From Dyadobacter soli (GTDB lineage Bacteria; Bacteroidota; Bacteroidia; Cytophagales; Spirosomataceae): a stretch of DNA of 64,000 bases. The notes beneath the pieces are model-generated. The model was not told the DNA's origin. It searched no databases and worked only from the letters and a program-made list of their open reading frames with translations. Shown in pieces: positions 7,784-16,127 of this stretch; position 1 is the first letter of the stretch; each line of letters opens with the position of its first letter. The translations under genes were made by a program, and so were the position numbers. The stretch covers positions 372,001-436,000 of the forward strand of contig NZ_FNAN01000004.1 of NCBI RefSeq assembly GCF_900101885.1, read 5' to 3'.

Positions 7784-8962
7784 CTACCGTGCCGATTTTT
7801 TGCTCACGCTGCTCAGCATCGCATAACCCAAAATTCCCGAAAGGATCGAGCCCGTCAGGATCGAGAATTTCGCCTCCGACAGGATCAGGTGCTCGCCCGG
7901 AAAGGATAGTAATGCGATAAATACCGACATCGTAAAACCGATTCCGCCCAGCATCCCCACCCCTACGATATGCGCCCAGCCGGCCTGGCTGGGCATACTG
8001 CTGATACCGAGCTTCACCGTCAGCCAGGAAAGCAGCGTAATGCCGAGCGGCTTGCCTATTACCAATCCGAGGATGATCCCCAGTCCAAGCGTGGTCGTCA
8101 GCCCTTCCAGCATGCCCGTTTCGAAGGTAATGTTGGTATTAGCCAATGCAAAAATGGGCATAATCACAAAATTTACCGGCTTCACGAGCATATGTTCGAG
8201 CTTCTCGAGCGGTGACTCCTGTGCGTCGGGTGTGGTCGGGATGGCGAACGCTGTGAGCACGCCCGCGATGGTTGCGTGGACGCCTGAATGGTGCACGAAG
8301 TACCAGATGAACGCGCCGGGAACGAGGTATACCGCCAGATTTTTCACTCCCGCGCGGTTCAGCAGCAGCAATGCCGCGAAAATACCTCCGGCGTAGAGCA
8401 GGTAGTTATAATGCAGTTCGGAGGAATAGAAAATGGCGATCACGAGAATGGCCATGAGATCGTCGACGATCGCGAGCGCCGCCAGGAAGATTTTGAGTGA
8501 GGACGGCACTTTACTGCCCAGCATAGTGATGATCGCAATCGCGAAGGCAATGTCGGTAGCCATAGGAATGCCCCAGCCCGCGGCGGTGTGCGTGCCTTTA
8601 TTGAGCAAAAAATAGATCGTCGCAGGGGCAAGTACTCCGCCTATCGCCGCAAAAATGGGTAATGCCGCTTTCTTGAACGACGACAGTTCGCCCTCCACCA
8701 GCTCCCGCTTGATTTCCAAACCCACCAACAGGAAAAAGATGGCCATCAGCCCATCGTTGATCCATAACAGCGCCGTATAGCGCAAATGAATGCTTTCGGT
8801 ATGAAAACCGAGCTCCGTGCCGAGCAGGTTTTCCAATGCACCTGCGAGCGGCGAGTTCGCTATTACGAGCGACAGGATCACGCAGATAATCAATATCGCG
8901 CCGCCCAGCGACTCGGATTGTACAAATTCCTTGAAGGGTTTCAGGTTTATCAGTTTAGCCAT
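7784..8962 (-). CDS. nhaA: Na+/H+ antiporter NhaA
   Basis: Electrogenic sodium/proton antiporter of the inner membrane, used for Na+ tolerance and pH homeostasis. The 392-residue length is typical. The signature LRYTALLWINDGLMAIFFLLVGLEIKRELVEGEL is clear, as is the ion-binding Asp pair in LAALAIVDDLMAILVIAIFY. About 11-12 hydrophobic helices can be traced. The start MAKLINLKPFKEF is the only plausible one. It is monocistronic, convergent with the 168-aa gene. Confidence 0.96.
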   Translation of the reverse strand: MAKLINLKPFKEFVQSESLGGAILIICVILSLVIANSPLAGALENLLGTELGFHTESIHLRYTALLWINDGLMAIFFLLVGLEIKRELVEGELSSFKKAALPIFAAIGGVLAPATIYFLLNKGTHTAAGWGIPMATDIAFAIAIITMLGSKVPSSLKIFLAALAIVDDLMAILVIAIFYSSELHYNYLLYAGGIFAALLLLNRAGVKNLAVYLVPGAFIWYFVHHSGVHATIAGVLTAFAIPTTPDAQESPLEKLEHMLVKPVNFVIMPIFALANTNITFETGMLEGLTTTLGLGIILGLVIGKPLGITLLSWLTVKLGISSMPSQAGWAHIVGVGMLGGIGFTMSVFIALLSFPGEHLILSEAKFSILTGSILSGILGYAMLSSVSKKSAR

Positions 8963-9178
8963 GACGCCAATATAGCAAATCGAGCGAAAATGCAGTTTTG
9001 ATACATATTGTACTTTTCAAATAAAAACCAGCTCATAAGCATGTTAGCCCGTATTTGAATATTTCAAAATTATAGCAACCCTCAAAAGCCACTAAATCAC
9101 TCTTCACCAATAAAAACCATTCAAATAACCGTTTGATCACTCATTGAATAAATATATAACCATTCATAAAATCCCATT

Positions 9179-9186
9179 TATATTTG
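9179..9186 (+). promoter_or_regulatory. -7 box (TATATTTG) for the 73-aa secreted protein
   Basis: Exact TAnnTTTG match 46 bp upstream of the ATG at 9232, inside a very AT-rich 270-bp intergenic region. No clear -33 TTTG at the standard distance. Confidence 0.5.
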
Positions 9187-9231
9187 CATCATCAAATAAG
9201 ACAAAGACAAGAAAACAAAATAAATAGAGCT

Positions 9232-9453
9232 ATGAAAACTTTGATCACAACCCTCGTAAGCGTTATCGCATTGACCAGTTCAGTTGCATTTGCAGACGAC
9301 AATAAATCAGCCAATACCATCAAAAATGCGTTGCCAGTTTCAACACCCGTCATCGAGACGCCGGCACCACAGAAAGAGACGAAAGTAAACCCATATAAAA
9401 CGCAGACGCCTGCTCAAAAAGCAGCCATCGTGGAGCTTAAAACGACAAAATAG
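9232..9453 (+). CDS. Small secreted protein, 73 aa
   Basis: A typical signal peptide (MKTLITTLVSVIALTSSVAFA, with cleavage after AFA predicted) is followed by a short Pro/Thr/Lys-rich mature peptide of about 52 residues without Cys. A longer in-frame reading from 9184 adds no recognisable sequence and would begin at the -7 box, so 9232 is chosen. It has its own promoter-like box and a strong terminator. I do not recognise the family; it could be an abundant periplasmic or surface peptide. Confidence 0.7.
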   Translation: MKTLITTLVSVIALTSSVAFADDNKSANTIKNALPVSTPVIETPAPQKETKVNPYKTQTPAQKAAIVELKTTK

Positions 9454-9489
9454 GTTTTAGTAAAAATTGAAAGGTGAAATTGAGATGTT

Positions 9490-9520
9490 AAAAAGGAGGG
9501 CACTTGCACCTCCTTTTTTT
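9490..9520. terminator. Bidirectional Rho-independent terminator
   Basis: AAAAAGGAGG, a 9-nt loop, CCTCC and seven T residues. The A-run on the left gives a T-tract on the other strand as well, so it can end both the 73-aa gene (+) and the phosphonate operon (-). Confidence 0.88.
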
Positions 9521-9540
9521 ATGCCCCTTCAGATGCGAAA

Positions 9541-10842
9541 CTACGCCGCGGCAAATGGCGCGCTCCTCTTCTGCGCCGACCGACCGGCGCGGTATTTATC
9601 GAAGTAGATATTACTCGCGAGCAGCAGCAGCAGCCCCAGTGCGAATTGCAGGTAAGAGAATTGCATCAGTACCCGCGACCAGCTCAGGTCTTTCATAAAA
9701 AACTCTTTGTAGAGCAACAACCCTACGCTGCCCATATAACCGATACTTTCACAGATGTACACGAAATACCCCGCATTGGCCTTGATGCGGAACAGCGCGA
9801 TCATCCGCTCGAAAATGACGGTTTGCAGTACGGTATAGGCTAAAAACAGCCCGAGCCCGACCATCAGCATCCAGTAAAAGCCGCTGATCATCGATTTCTC
9901 GAACAGCAGCGTCCCGAGGCCGATCAGAGTGACGCCGCCGAAAAGAATCAGGTAGGCGAGCTTGAAACCGGCAAGGTTATCCCGCACGAATGCCAGTGCG
10001 CCGATGATCACCAGCACTACAATGCCGGTAATCATTTCGGTAGTGGTAAGCACGCCGCTACCCCAATGCGAGTCGATTTCGTTCCAGATTTCGATCGTAA
10101 AATTGTCGCGAAAATCACGGACGACCACCAGCGTGGCGTAGAAAATCACCAGGCAGACGATCGGGAAGCCGAACTGCCGCATGACCAGCCGCTTGTCCTC
10201 GCTCGTCATGGGCACGCGCTCCGTGCGCAAGGCAATGTCCTCGGCTGTTGGCTTGGGGATCATTGAAAGCATCCACACAAACACCAGGAACAGCGGCAGG
10301 AAAAGTAAACCCATAAAAAACGGCATCCAGAACTCCGAGATGCCGGGAAAGATGCCGTGGACTTCGATGTAAGTGGTTTTAAGAACTCCCGACGCGATCA
10401 CGACGCTGATATTGAGCCCCATCGAGAGCATTTCGGTAAACCGCCTACCTTCCAGGAAGCTGAATACCACGCCCCACACCATCCCCAGCGGCAGGCCATT
10501 CATAAAGAGAAACACGAAATTGTAAGGATACGGGACCAGCCCGAAAAACAGCAGCGCCAGCTCGGCCAGCAAGATCAGCCCGGTGACCAGCTTCACCCGC
10601 GCATCAGGTTTCAGTTCCGAGATCACTTTGATACCCGCAAACTTGGAAAGCGTGTAACCCGCCACCTGCGAAATGATCAGGATCGCCTTGTAGCTCACCT
10701 CGCCGAGTTCGAGCCCCTGGTAGAGCCCGGCATTGAACGGCTTGCGGAAAGCATACATGCAAAAATAAGCCCCGAACGAAGCGATGACAGCCCAAATGAT
10801 AAAAAACGTATTCGATCGCGTAAGTGCTTCTTTCAGGCGCAT
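9541..10842 (-). CDS. DUF5690 family MFS-like permease, last gene of the phosphonate operon
   Basis: Polytopic inner-membrane protein of 433 residues with about 12 hydrophobic segments. The N-terminus has FGAYFCMYAFRKPFNAGLY, which resembles the organophosphate:phosphate (GlpT/UhpT-like) branch of MFS, and matches the Bacteroidota family DUF5690. It is the distal gene of a five-gene operon, 21 bp after the PbfA-like gene. From context I infer import of an aminophosphonate or of a product of the secreted phosphatase-like enzyme; no ABC phosphonate transporter is present here. Confidence 0.8.
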   Translation of the reverse strand: MRLKEALTRSNTFFIIWAVIASFGAYFCMYAFRKPFNAGLYQGLELGEVSYKAILIISQVAGYTLSKFAGIKVISELKPDARVKLVTGLILLAELALLFFGLVPYPYNFVFLFMNGLPLGMVWGVVFSFLEGRRFTEMLSMGLNISVVIASGVLKTTYIEVHGIFPGISEFWMPFFMGLLFLPLFLVFVWMLSMIPKPTAEDIALRTERVPMTSEDKRLVMRQFGFPIVCLVIFYATLVVVRDFRDNFTIEIWNEIDSHWGSGVLTTTEMITGIVVLVIIGALAFVRDNLAGFKLAYLILFGGVTLIGLGTLLFEKSMISGFYWMLMVGLGLFLAYTVLQTVIFERMIALFRIKANAGYFVYICESIGYMGSVGLLLYKEFFMKDLSWSRVLMQFSYLQFALGLLLLLASNIYFDKYRAGRSAQKRSAPFAAA

Positions 10843-10863
10843 ATAGTGTCAAATGTTGAGTTT

Positions 10864-12222
10864 TTATACCAAAACCGAAGCCGTTTCGATGGCTTTTTCC
10901 AGAATCTGTAATGCTTCTTTCAGTTGTTCGCGGGTGATGATGAGCGGCGGGGAGAGCTGTACTACATTTCCCTGTGATACTTTGAAGCTCAAACCGTTTT
11001 TCAGGCATTCATACATCACGATTTCCGCTTCCTGCACAGCCTTTTCCTTCGTTTCACGATTTTTCACCAGTTCCACACCCCACAAAAGGCCGATCCCGCG
11101 TACCTCGCCGATGAGCGGATATTTGTCTTTCAGTTTTTCCAGTTCTTCGCGCATGAACTCCGCGTCGGCATTCACTTTGGCGAGCATATCGTTTTGCTCG
11201 ATAAATTCCAGCATTGCCAATGCCGCCACACTGCCTAGGGGACTTTTTTCATGCGTAAAATGCCCCAGCGACACGCTTTGCGCCACATTATAGCTATTGC
11301 GCGCCACAATGGCCGCCATGGGCATCACCCCTCCGCCGAGCCCTTTGCCCAGGCAAACGATATCCGGCTCGAACCCATAATGCTCGAATGCGAACATCCT
11401 GCCCGTGCGCCCGAATGCGATCGGTATCTCGTCGAGAATGAGGAGCACCTGATGTTTGGTACAAATCTCCCGTACACGCGCCCAATACGCCTGCGAGGGA
11501 ATCTGCACATCGGTATTGCGGATGGTTTCGATCACAAAAGCGCCGATATCACCCTCTTTTTCAATCACATATTCCAGGTAATCCGCGTAAGGAACGTCAC
11601 CGTTACCAGCCGCGGCAAACGGCCCGCGGTAAGTCATCGGCGGCGGAATGCGCTCCACGCCCGGCATCAGCGGGCCCATATCTTTCCGAAAATCGAGTTC
11701 GCCGCCTGCGGAAATGGCATCCAGCGAGGCGCCGTGGAATGAATCCCAGAGCGAGACTACTTTATGCCTGCCCGTCACAATGCGGGCCAGTTTCAAAGCC
11801 ATACTGATCGCCGAAGTGCCTCCGGGCGCAAAAAGCACACGGTTAAGGTCGCCGGGCATGAGGTTACCGAGCTTTTTGGCAAGCTCGATGGCCGGTACAT
11901 TGGTATATCTTCGGGGCGAAAACGGCAGGACATCCAGCTGTTCTTTCAGCTTTTCGATCACGTAAGGATGCCGGTAGCCGAGCTGGTGCACATTATTGCC
12001 GTGAAAATCCATGTAGCGCTTACCCTGCACGTCGGTCAGGTAAATGCCCTCGCAGGAAGCGAGCACATCCAGGCAGGGTGTAGAAAGCGATTGATGCAGG
12101 AAATACTCCGCATCCTCGTGCAGGTAGCCCGATGTTTCGGGGTCACTCACGACCGCATACCAGTCCTGACGCGCGGATGATAAATTAATGTCGCCTTCCG
12201 TTCGGTTATGTTCAGCTGCCAT
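10864..12222 (-). CDS. pbfA: Class III aminotransferase-fold PLP enzyme, PbfA-like ((R)-1-hydroxy-2-aminoethylphosphonate ammonia-lyase candidate)
   Basis: PLP-dependent enzyme of 452 residues with the class III transaminase fold: GNNVHQLGYRHP, the cofactor-binding FAPGGTSAISMALKLAR, LILDEIPIAFGRTGRMFAFE (Asp contacting the PLP ring nitrogen) and the Schiff-base lysine in CLGKGLGGGVMPMAAIVA. The DEIP.AFGRTG version of the motif and the neighbours (phosphonatase-like hydrolase, TIGR03364-like oxidase) point to PbfA, which removes ammonia from hydroxy-aminoethylphosphonate to give phosphonoacetaldehyde. An ordinary omega-transaminase is the alternative, so the symbol is tentative. Confidence 0.78.
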   Translation of the reverse strand: MAAEHNRTEGDINLSSARQDWYAVVSDPETSGYLHEDAEYFLHQSLSTPCLDVLASCEGIYLTDVQGKRYMDFHGNNVHQLGYRHPYVIEKLKEQLDVLPFSPRRYTNVPAIELAKKLGNLMPGDLNRVLFAPGGTSAISMALKLARIVTGRHKVVSLWDSFHGASLDAISAGGELDFRKDMGPLMPGVERIPPPMTYRGPFAAAGNGDVPYADYLEYVIEKEGDIGAFVIETIRNTDVQIPSQAYWARVREICTKHQVLLILDEIPIAFGRTGRMFAFEHYGFEPDIVCLGKGLGGGVMPMAAIVARNSYNVAQSVSLGHFTHEKSPLGSVAALAMLEFIEQNDMLAKVNADAEFMREELEKLKDKYPLIGEVRGIGLLWGVELVKNRETKEKAVQEAEIVMYECLKNGLSFKVSQGNVVQLSPPLIITREQLKEALQILEKAIETASVLV

Positions 12223-12256
12223 GCGCAGGGTTCAGGGTTAAATGCTTTGAGCCAAT

Positions 12257-13201
12257 TTAACGTTTTTCGCCCAGCCAGAGGTTTTTAGGTTCATCAAACC
12301 CTTTGAAAACCGGCTTCACCGGGCGGCCGATCCACGCATAAGGCTGCTCAATGCCGAACGCAAACGCGATCGTCGACGCAAGATCATAAGTATAAACCTG
12401 CTGTTGAATCTGATAACCTTTCTTCACGCCCGCACCATAGAACACACCGGCTATCTCCGCTTCCTGCGGTGTGGCGCCGCCGTGACCTTTACCGATCCCG
12501 CCGTGGTCAGCCCAGAGGATTACCAGCGTTTTTTCGGCGATACCAGCATCCTTAATGCTCGCCAGGATTTTACCAATTAATGAATCCGCCTTTGAAACGG
12601 ATTGGTAATACTGCTGCGAGCCATGCCCGTCGTGGTGACCGGCGTGGTCTACGTGGTCGAAATGCACGAAGCCCAGCACAGGCTTTTTGTTTTTGATATA
12701 CTGGATAAAATCGGCGGCAGTGGAATCTTCCGTACCGAAATGCTTGTCGTAATTCACTGCATTTTTTTGGAATAACCTCCCAAAATCACCCCAATGGTAC
12801 ACCGCACCGATCTCCGCATTAGGCTTTGCTTTGTGTAAAACGCTGAAAATTGTCGGAAAGCGACCGTCCGCTTCCTGCACAATGGGTGGGAGCGTATGCT
12901 TGTTGAGCTGCCAGTCATTATCGATGATCCCGTGCTGCTCCGGCCCGGCACCCATGATCATCGATGCCCAGTTCTGGCTGCTTGCGGAGGTAAGTACCGT
13001 CCGCACGTTCCATTTCACGGCGCCACCGGCTACCATTTTGTCGATATTCGGCGTCTCTGCCTTTTTGATACCATCCGGACTCAGGCCGTCGACACCAATC
13101 ACGATCACATGTTCTATACCCGCCGGCTTATCGTCCGGTTGAGCGTAAAAGGCCGACAGCATCAACGCCGTAGCCACAATGCAGGAAACTTTCGCAAGCA
13201 T
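12257..13201 (-). CDS. Secreted alkaline-phosphatase-superfamily phosphodiesterase/phosphatase
   Basis: A signal peptide (MLAKVSCIVATALMLSAFYA) precedes a type I phosphodiesterase/nucleotide-pyrophosphatase-like domain of about 290 residues. Metal-site motifs are VIGVDGLSPDGI (Asp), TSASSQNWASMIMG (nucleophile region), HFDHVDHAGHHDGHG (Asp/His cluster) and VILWADHGGIGKGHGG (Asp-His). It acts outside the inner membrane. In the operon, 42 bp after the FAD oxidase and 34 bp before the PbfA-like gene, it may release aminophosphonates from esters or hydrolyse phosphonoacetate-like substrates. Substrate specificity is inferred only. Confidence 0.85.
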   Translation of the reverse strand: MLAKVSCIVATALMLSAFYAQPDDKPAGIEHVIVIGVDGLSPDGIKKAETPNIDKMVAGGAVKWNVRTVLTSASSQNWASMIMGAGPEQHGIIDNDWQLNKHTLPPIVQEADGRFPTIFSVLHKAKPNAEIGAVYHWGDFGRLFQKNAVNYDKHFGTEDSTAADFIQYIKNKKPVLGFVHFDHVDHAGHHDGHGSQQYYQSVSKADSLIGKILASIKDAGIAEKTLVILWADHGGIGKGHGGATPQEAEIAGVFYGAGVKKGYQIQQQVYTYDLASTIAFAFGIEQPYAWIGRPVKPVFKGFDEPKNLWLGEKR

Positions 13202-13243
13202 ATCAGTTAATGTTTAGGAATTATCAGATTCAAACCGATCAGT

Positions 13244-14371
13244 TCAGGAGCGGTAAGTGCCGCCAACCACTTCATCGCAAAGACCAAATGAAAGCGTCAT
13301 ACCGTTTCCGCCGAGGCCATTAAGGATCGTCACGCCGCTTTCGGGCTTCAACACGATCTCCGTAGCCCCGTTGGTCATTTTTGGATAGATCCCGTGCCAG
13401 CTCTGGAACACCTTCGGCGATTTGAACTGCGCGAATGTACCCAGGTAATCGAGGATCATCGTATTGATAAATTCACGGTCAAACGGATCGAAGGTGAGCG
13501 CGTATTCATGCGAATCGCCCACTGTAATCTCGCCCAGGCCGTTTTGCGAAGCCATTACGTGGATGCCCCATTTCAGGTATTCGGCGTAATCGCGCTCGTA
13601 CCTGGCTTTCAGGCCCGGCAATGACGCAGCTGCTTTGAAACCCTGGTAGTGAATGAAAGACAATCCGCCGCACAATGCAGGGCCGATTCGCCAGTCGTCC
13701 GGCTGGGCTTCGAGGCGCATCATTTGCAACTTGCATTTAGTCAATGGCGCCGCCGAAAACTGCTCCGGGTAAAGCGTCTCGAAATCCTGGCCGCTACAAA
13801 CGAAAATCTCATCCGCCGACCAGCTTTTCGTACCCGAAAACACAGCCGGATATTCCACTTTTGAAATAGCCGTATTCCATATGAATGTCACGCCCAATGC
13901 AGCCGTTAGATAACCCGGAATGGCCGCAATGGCCTCACGCGGGTCGACAATCATTTCGTCCGTCGAATACAGCGAACCCAGCAACCCGTCGGGATTTACC
14001 GCCGGTGATTTGGCCAGCGTTTCTTCCGCATTCAGGAAACTCACGGGCCTGTAAGCGCTTACTTCCACGAACTGCCGGATCACTTCCAGCTCGTCCTGAT
14101 GGTAGGCCATATGCAGGCTGCCCGCTTCCTGCGACCAGCATTTCGCACCCGCAAGCATTTCCTTCCAGATACTTTTGGCATGTAATGCCCTTTCATATAA
14201 TGTACCTTCCGGCTGGCCGATCGGCCACACCATTCCGAAATTCCGGATAGACGCGCCCACCGCTTTCGAAGACCGTTCGATAACCGTTACTTTATAACCT
14301 CTTGTGACCAAAGCCCTTGCCGTTGCCAGCCCCACGATTCCCGCGCCGATAACTATCGCAGATTTGCTCAT
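13244..14371 (-). CDS. TIGR03364-type FAD-dependent oxidoreductase (aminophosphonate oxidase candidate)
   Basis: DAO-family flavoenzyme of 375 residues. The start at 14371 gives the Rossmann dinucleotide motif right at the N-terminus (MSKSAIVIGAGIVGLATARA); a longer open frame upstream is unrelated. It continues with VERSSKAVGASIRNFGM and a C-terminal GLGGNGMTLSFGLCDEV that closes the FAD site. The family is recurrently linked to TIGR03351 phosphonatase-like hydrolases and is proposed to oxidise a 2-aminoethylphosphonate derivative to phosphonoacetaldehyde. It is 29 bp downstream of that hydrolase gene here. Confidence 0.85.
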   Translation of the reverse strand: MSKSAIVIGAGIVGLATARALVTRGYKVTVIERSSKAVGASIRNFGMVWPIGQPEGTLYERALHAKSIWKEMLAGAKCWSQEAGSLHMAYHQDELEVIRQFVEVSAYRPVSFLNAEETLAKSPAVNPDGLLGSLYSTDEMIVDPREAIAAIPGYLTAALGVTFIWNTAISKVEYPAVFSGTKSWSADEIFVCSGQDFETLYPEQFSAAPLTKCKLQMMRLEAQPDDWRIGPALCGGLSFIHYQGFKAAASLPGLKARYERDYAEYLKWGIHVMASQNGLGEITVGDSHEYALTFDPFDREFINTMILDYLGTFAQFKSPKVFQSWHGIYPKMTNGATEIVLKPESGVTILNGLGGNGMTLSFGLCDEVVGGTYRS

Positions 14372-14400
14372 ACTTTTCAATCCGAGTGAATGTGGGTGAA

Positions 14401-15105
14401 TTAAGCTTTGACTGCTATTTCGAGACTGGCCGAGATAATGCCCGGCACTTCGGCGATGTCGTCGATGATATGTGTAGGCTTGTAAGGCAGCAACTCCTCG
14501 CGGGTGAATGCACCCGTGGTAATCCCGATCACATATTTGCAACCCGCATTAATCCCTTCATTGATATCCACTTCGGTATCACCCACTTTCGCAATGCGGT
14601 CCGCGGATTCGATACCCAGCTCGGCCATAATTTTACGGATCATGTCCGGATAAGGCCGCCCGAAAGGCACTTCGTCGCTTGCCACGAGATAGTCGATTTT
14701 ATCCTGCCAGTCCAACCGGCTGATAATTACATCGGCAATGTCACGGGAGAAGCCCGTGTTCAGACCGATTTTAATACCTTGCCCGCGAAGCGCACGGAAA
14801 GTCTCTTCCACATGCGGCAGCGGCGCGATTTCCGTCGTCGTTTTATAAAATTCGATCATCCCCTTCACGAAATGCGTGTGAATCGCATCCACGAGCGCTT
14901 CCGTGATCTTCGATTTATCAGTTTCACGTATTTCAAGCATCATTTTAATCGCCAACGGCTTTTCGTAACCCATCAGCGGGTTCACATGCTCGATCGAGAT
15001 TTCATATCCCTGCGACGCCATGGCCTGCTGGAACGCGATCCCTACAAAATTTTTATCCTTGACAGTCGTACCTGCCATATCGAAAACTACCAGTTCTATC
15101 GACAT
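14401..15105 (-). CDS. Phosphonatase-like HAD hydrolase (TIGR03351 / PhnX-like)
   Basis: HAD-superfamily enzyme of 234 residues expected to split the C-P bond of phosphonoacetaldehyde, giving acetaldehyde and phosphate. Motif I is VVFDMAGTTVKD (Asp nucleophile). A helical cap follows, with a lysine-containing segment around LMGYEKPLAIKMML that could supply the Schiff-base Lys of true phosphonatases. The motif IV region is AKVGDTEVDINEGINAGCKY. It is the first gene of the five-gene operon, with a 308-bp leader and intergenic region upstream, consistent with promoter control there. Confidence 0.87.
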   Translation of the reverse strand: MSIELVVFDMAGTTVKDKNFVGIAFQQAMASQGYEISIEHVNPLMGYEKPLAIKMMLEIRETDKSKITEALVDAIHTHFVKGMIEFYKTTTEIAPLPHVEETFRALRGQGIKIGLNTGFSRDIADVIISRLDWQDKIDYLVASDEVPFGRPYPDMIRKIMAELGIESADRIAKVGDTEVDINEGINAGCKYVIGITTGAFTREELLPYKPTHIIDDIAEVPGIISASLEIAVKA

Positions 15106-15413
15106 CTTACTTGGTATAATTGGTGAACTAATACTGAACTTTTCCGTAAATCATGCCTGCATTCCGGCGCACTTCTTTTCGCACAATAAATGTTTAGTAA
15201 AATTTAACTTAAACATTCCTCACACACCGGGCTGACATTGACTTTCAATCGAAAAATACCGTTCATTTCTTTAAAGCACAAGAAAAAGTTAACTAATATT
15301 AAAAATTGAGCACAACAAATCCCTGATCACTGCAAAACTAGTGAACTGCACCTTGCCAAAGGTTAAGCAAATGTTAATTAATATTTAACAAGAAAGAATT
15401 TTCTGAAAAGGCT
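15106..15413 (-). promoter_or_regulatory. Regulatory region of the phosphonate operon
   Basis: AT-rich 308-bp gap without a gene. On the minus strand a TAGTTTTG box (15340-15333) has a TTTG at 15360-15357, 16 bp upstream. Closer to the operon, AATGTTTA (15189-15196) and TAAACATT (15210-15217) form a perfect dyad with centres 21 bp apart, about two helical turns, a plausible operator for the XRE-cupin regulator encoded just upstream. Confidence 0.45.
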
Positions 15414-15992
15414 CTACTGAGCCTCGTTGAAGAAGTAAATCACGAGTAGCACCGCCTCGTCGCATTCATGGCATTCGAGGTTATGCAGCTCGTTGGCATC
15501 GAAAAACATCGAATCGCCCTGGTTAAGGATATATTTATTTTTCCCGACAGTATATTCCACCGCTCCCGAGAGCATGTATTTGAATTCAAATGCATTCGTG
15601 CGCACCATCGGCCGCTTCGCATCCTTTTCGAGCCGCAGCAGCACGACGTCGATATGGTTGTCTTTGAATTGTTTGCTGAATATGCGCTGGTAGAAGTAAC
15701 CTTTCGCGTTTTCCTTGGTAAACGGCTGATACTCTTCTTTCCGGCGGACGAGCACATTCTCGCCCGGGGCCGTTGAGATGATATCCTTGAAAAACACGTT
15801 CAAATCAATGTCCAGCGCCTTGATCAGCCCCAGCATCACCGGCAGCGAGGGGATCGTGCGGCTGTTTTCGATTTGGGAAACAAGGCTTTTCGTCACGCCC
15901 GCCTCGTCGGCAATTTCCTGAAGGGTAACGCCCTTACTCTTTCTGACTTCTTTTAATTTATTACTGATCTGAAAAAGAATGTCCTCCTGCAT
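15414..15992 (-). CDS. XRE-family transcriptional regulator with C-terminal cupin
   Basis: DNA-binding regulator of 192 residues. The helix-turn-helix is at residues 8-65 (LKEVRKSKGVTLQEIADEAG, SLVSQIENSRTIPSLPVM), followed by a linker and a small cupin (about 115-190, with GAVEYTVGKNKYILNQGDSMFF and a closing NELHNLECHE that could hold a metal or small ligand). Proteins of this HipB/PuuR-like type usually repress an adjacent catabolic operon until a substrate binds. It lies upstream of, and in the same orientation as, the phosphonate operon, which is its likely target. Confidence 0.9.
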   Translation of the reverse strand: MQEDILFQISNKLKEVRKSKGVTLQEIADEAGVTKSLVSQIENSRTIPSLPVMLGLIKALDIDLNVFFKDIISTAPGENVLVRRKEEYQPFTKENAKGYFYQRIFSKQFKDNHIDVVLLRLEKDAKRPMVRTNAFEFKYMLSGAVEYTVGKNKYILNQGDSMFFDANELHNLECHECDEAVLLVIYFFNEAQ

Positions 15993-16059
15993 AGCACTGA
16001 GCGTGGTAACGGGTTAAGTTCGTTGGATATAGGTACAAAGTAAAGCCTAATTTTGGTCC

Positions 16060-16098
16060 AAAAATAGAAAATCTCCCGGTTGCGGCAGCCGGGAGATT
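16060..16098 (-). terminator. Rho-independent terminator of the ICL/PEPM-family gene
   Basis: Perfect 10-bp stem AATCTCCCGG / CCGGGAGATT with a 9-nt loop. On the minus strand it runs into TTTTCTATTTTT, 29 bp past the stop of the gene at 16128. Confidence 0.85.
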
Positions 16099-16127
16099 CC
16101 ATATCTAAACGTAAATTAATCATTCGG

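Noticed and set aside
15440-15757. Alternative frames within the XRE-cupin gene
   Set aside because: Basic, low-complexity shadow translations; the HTH and cupin are in the annotated frame.
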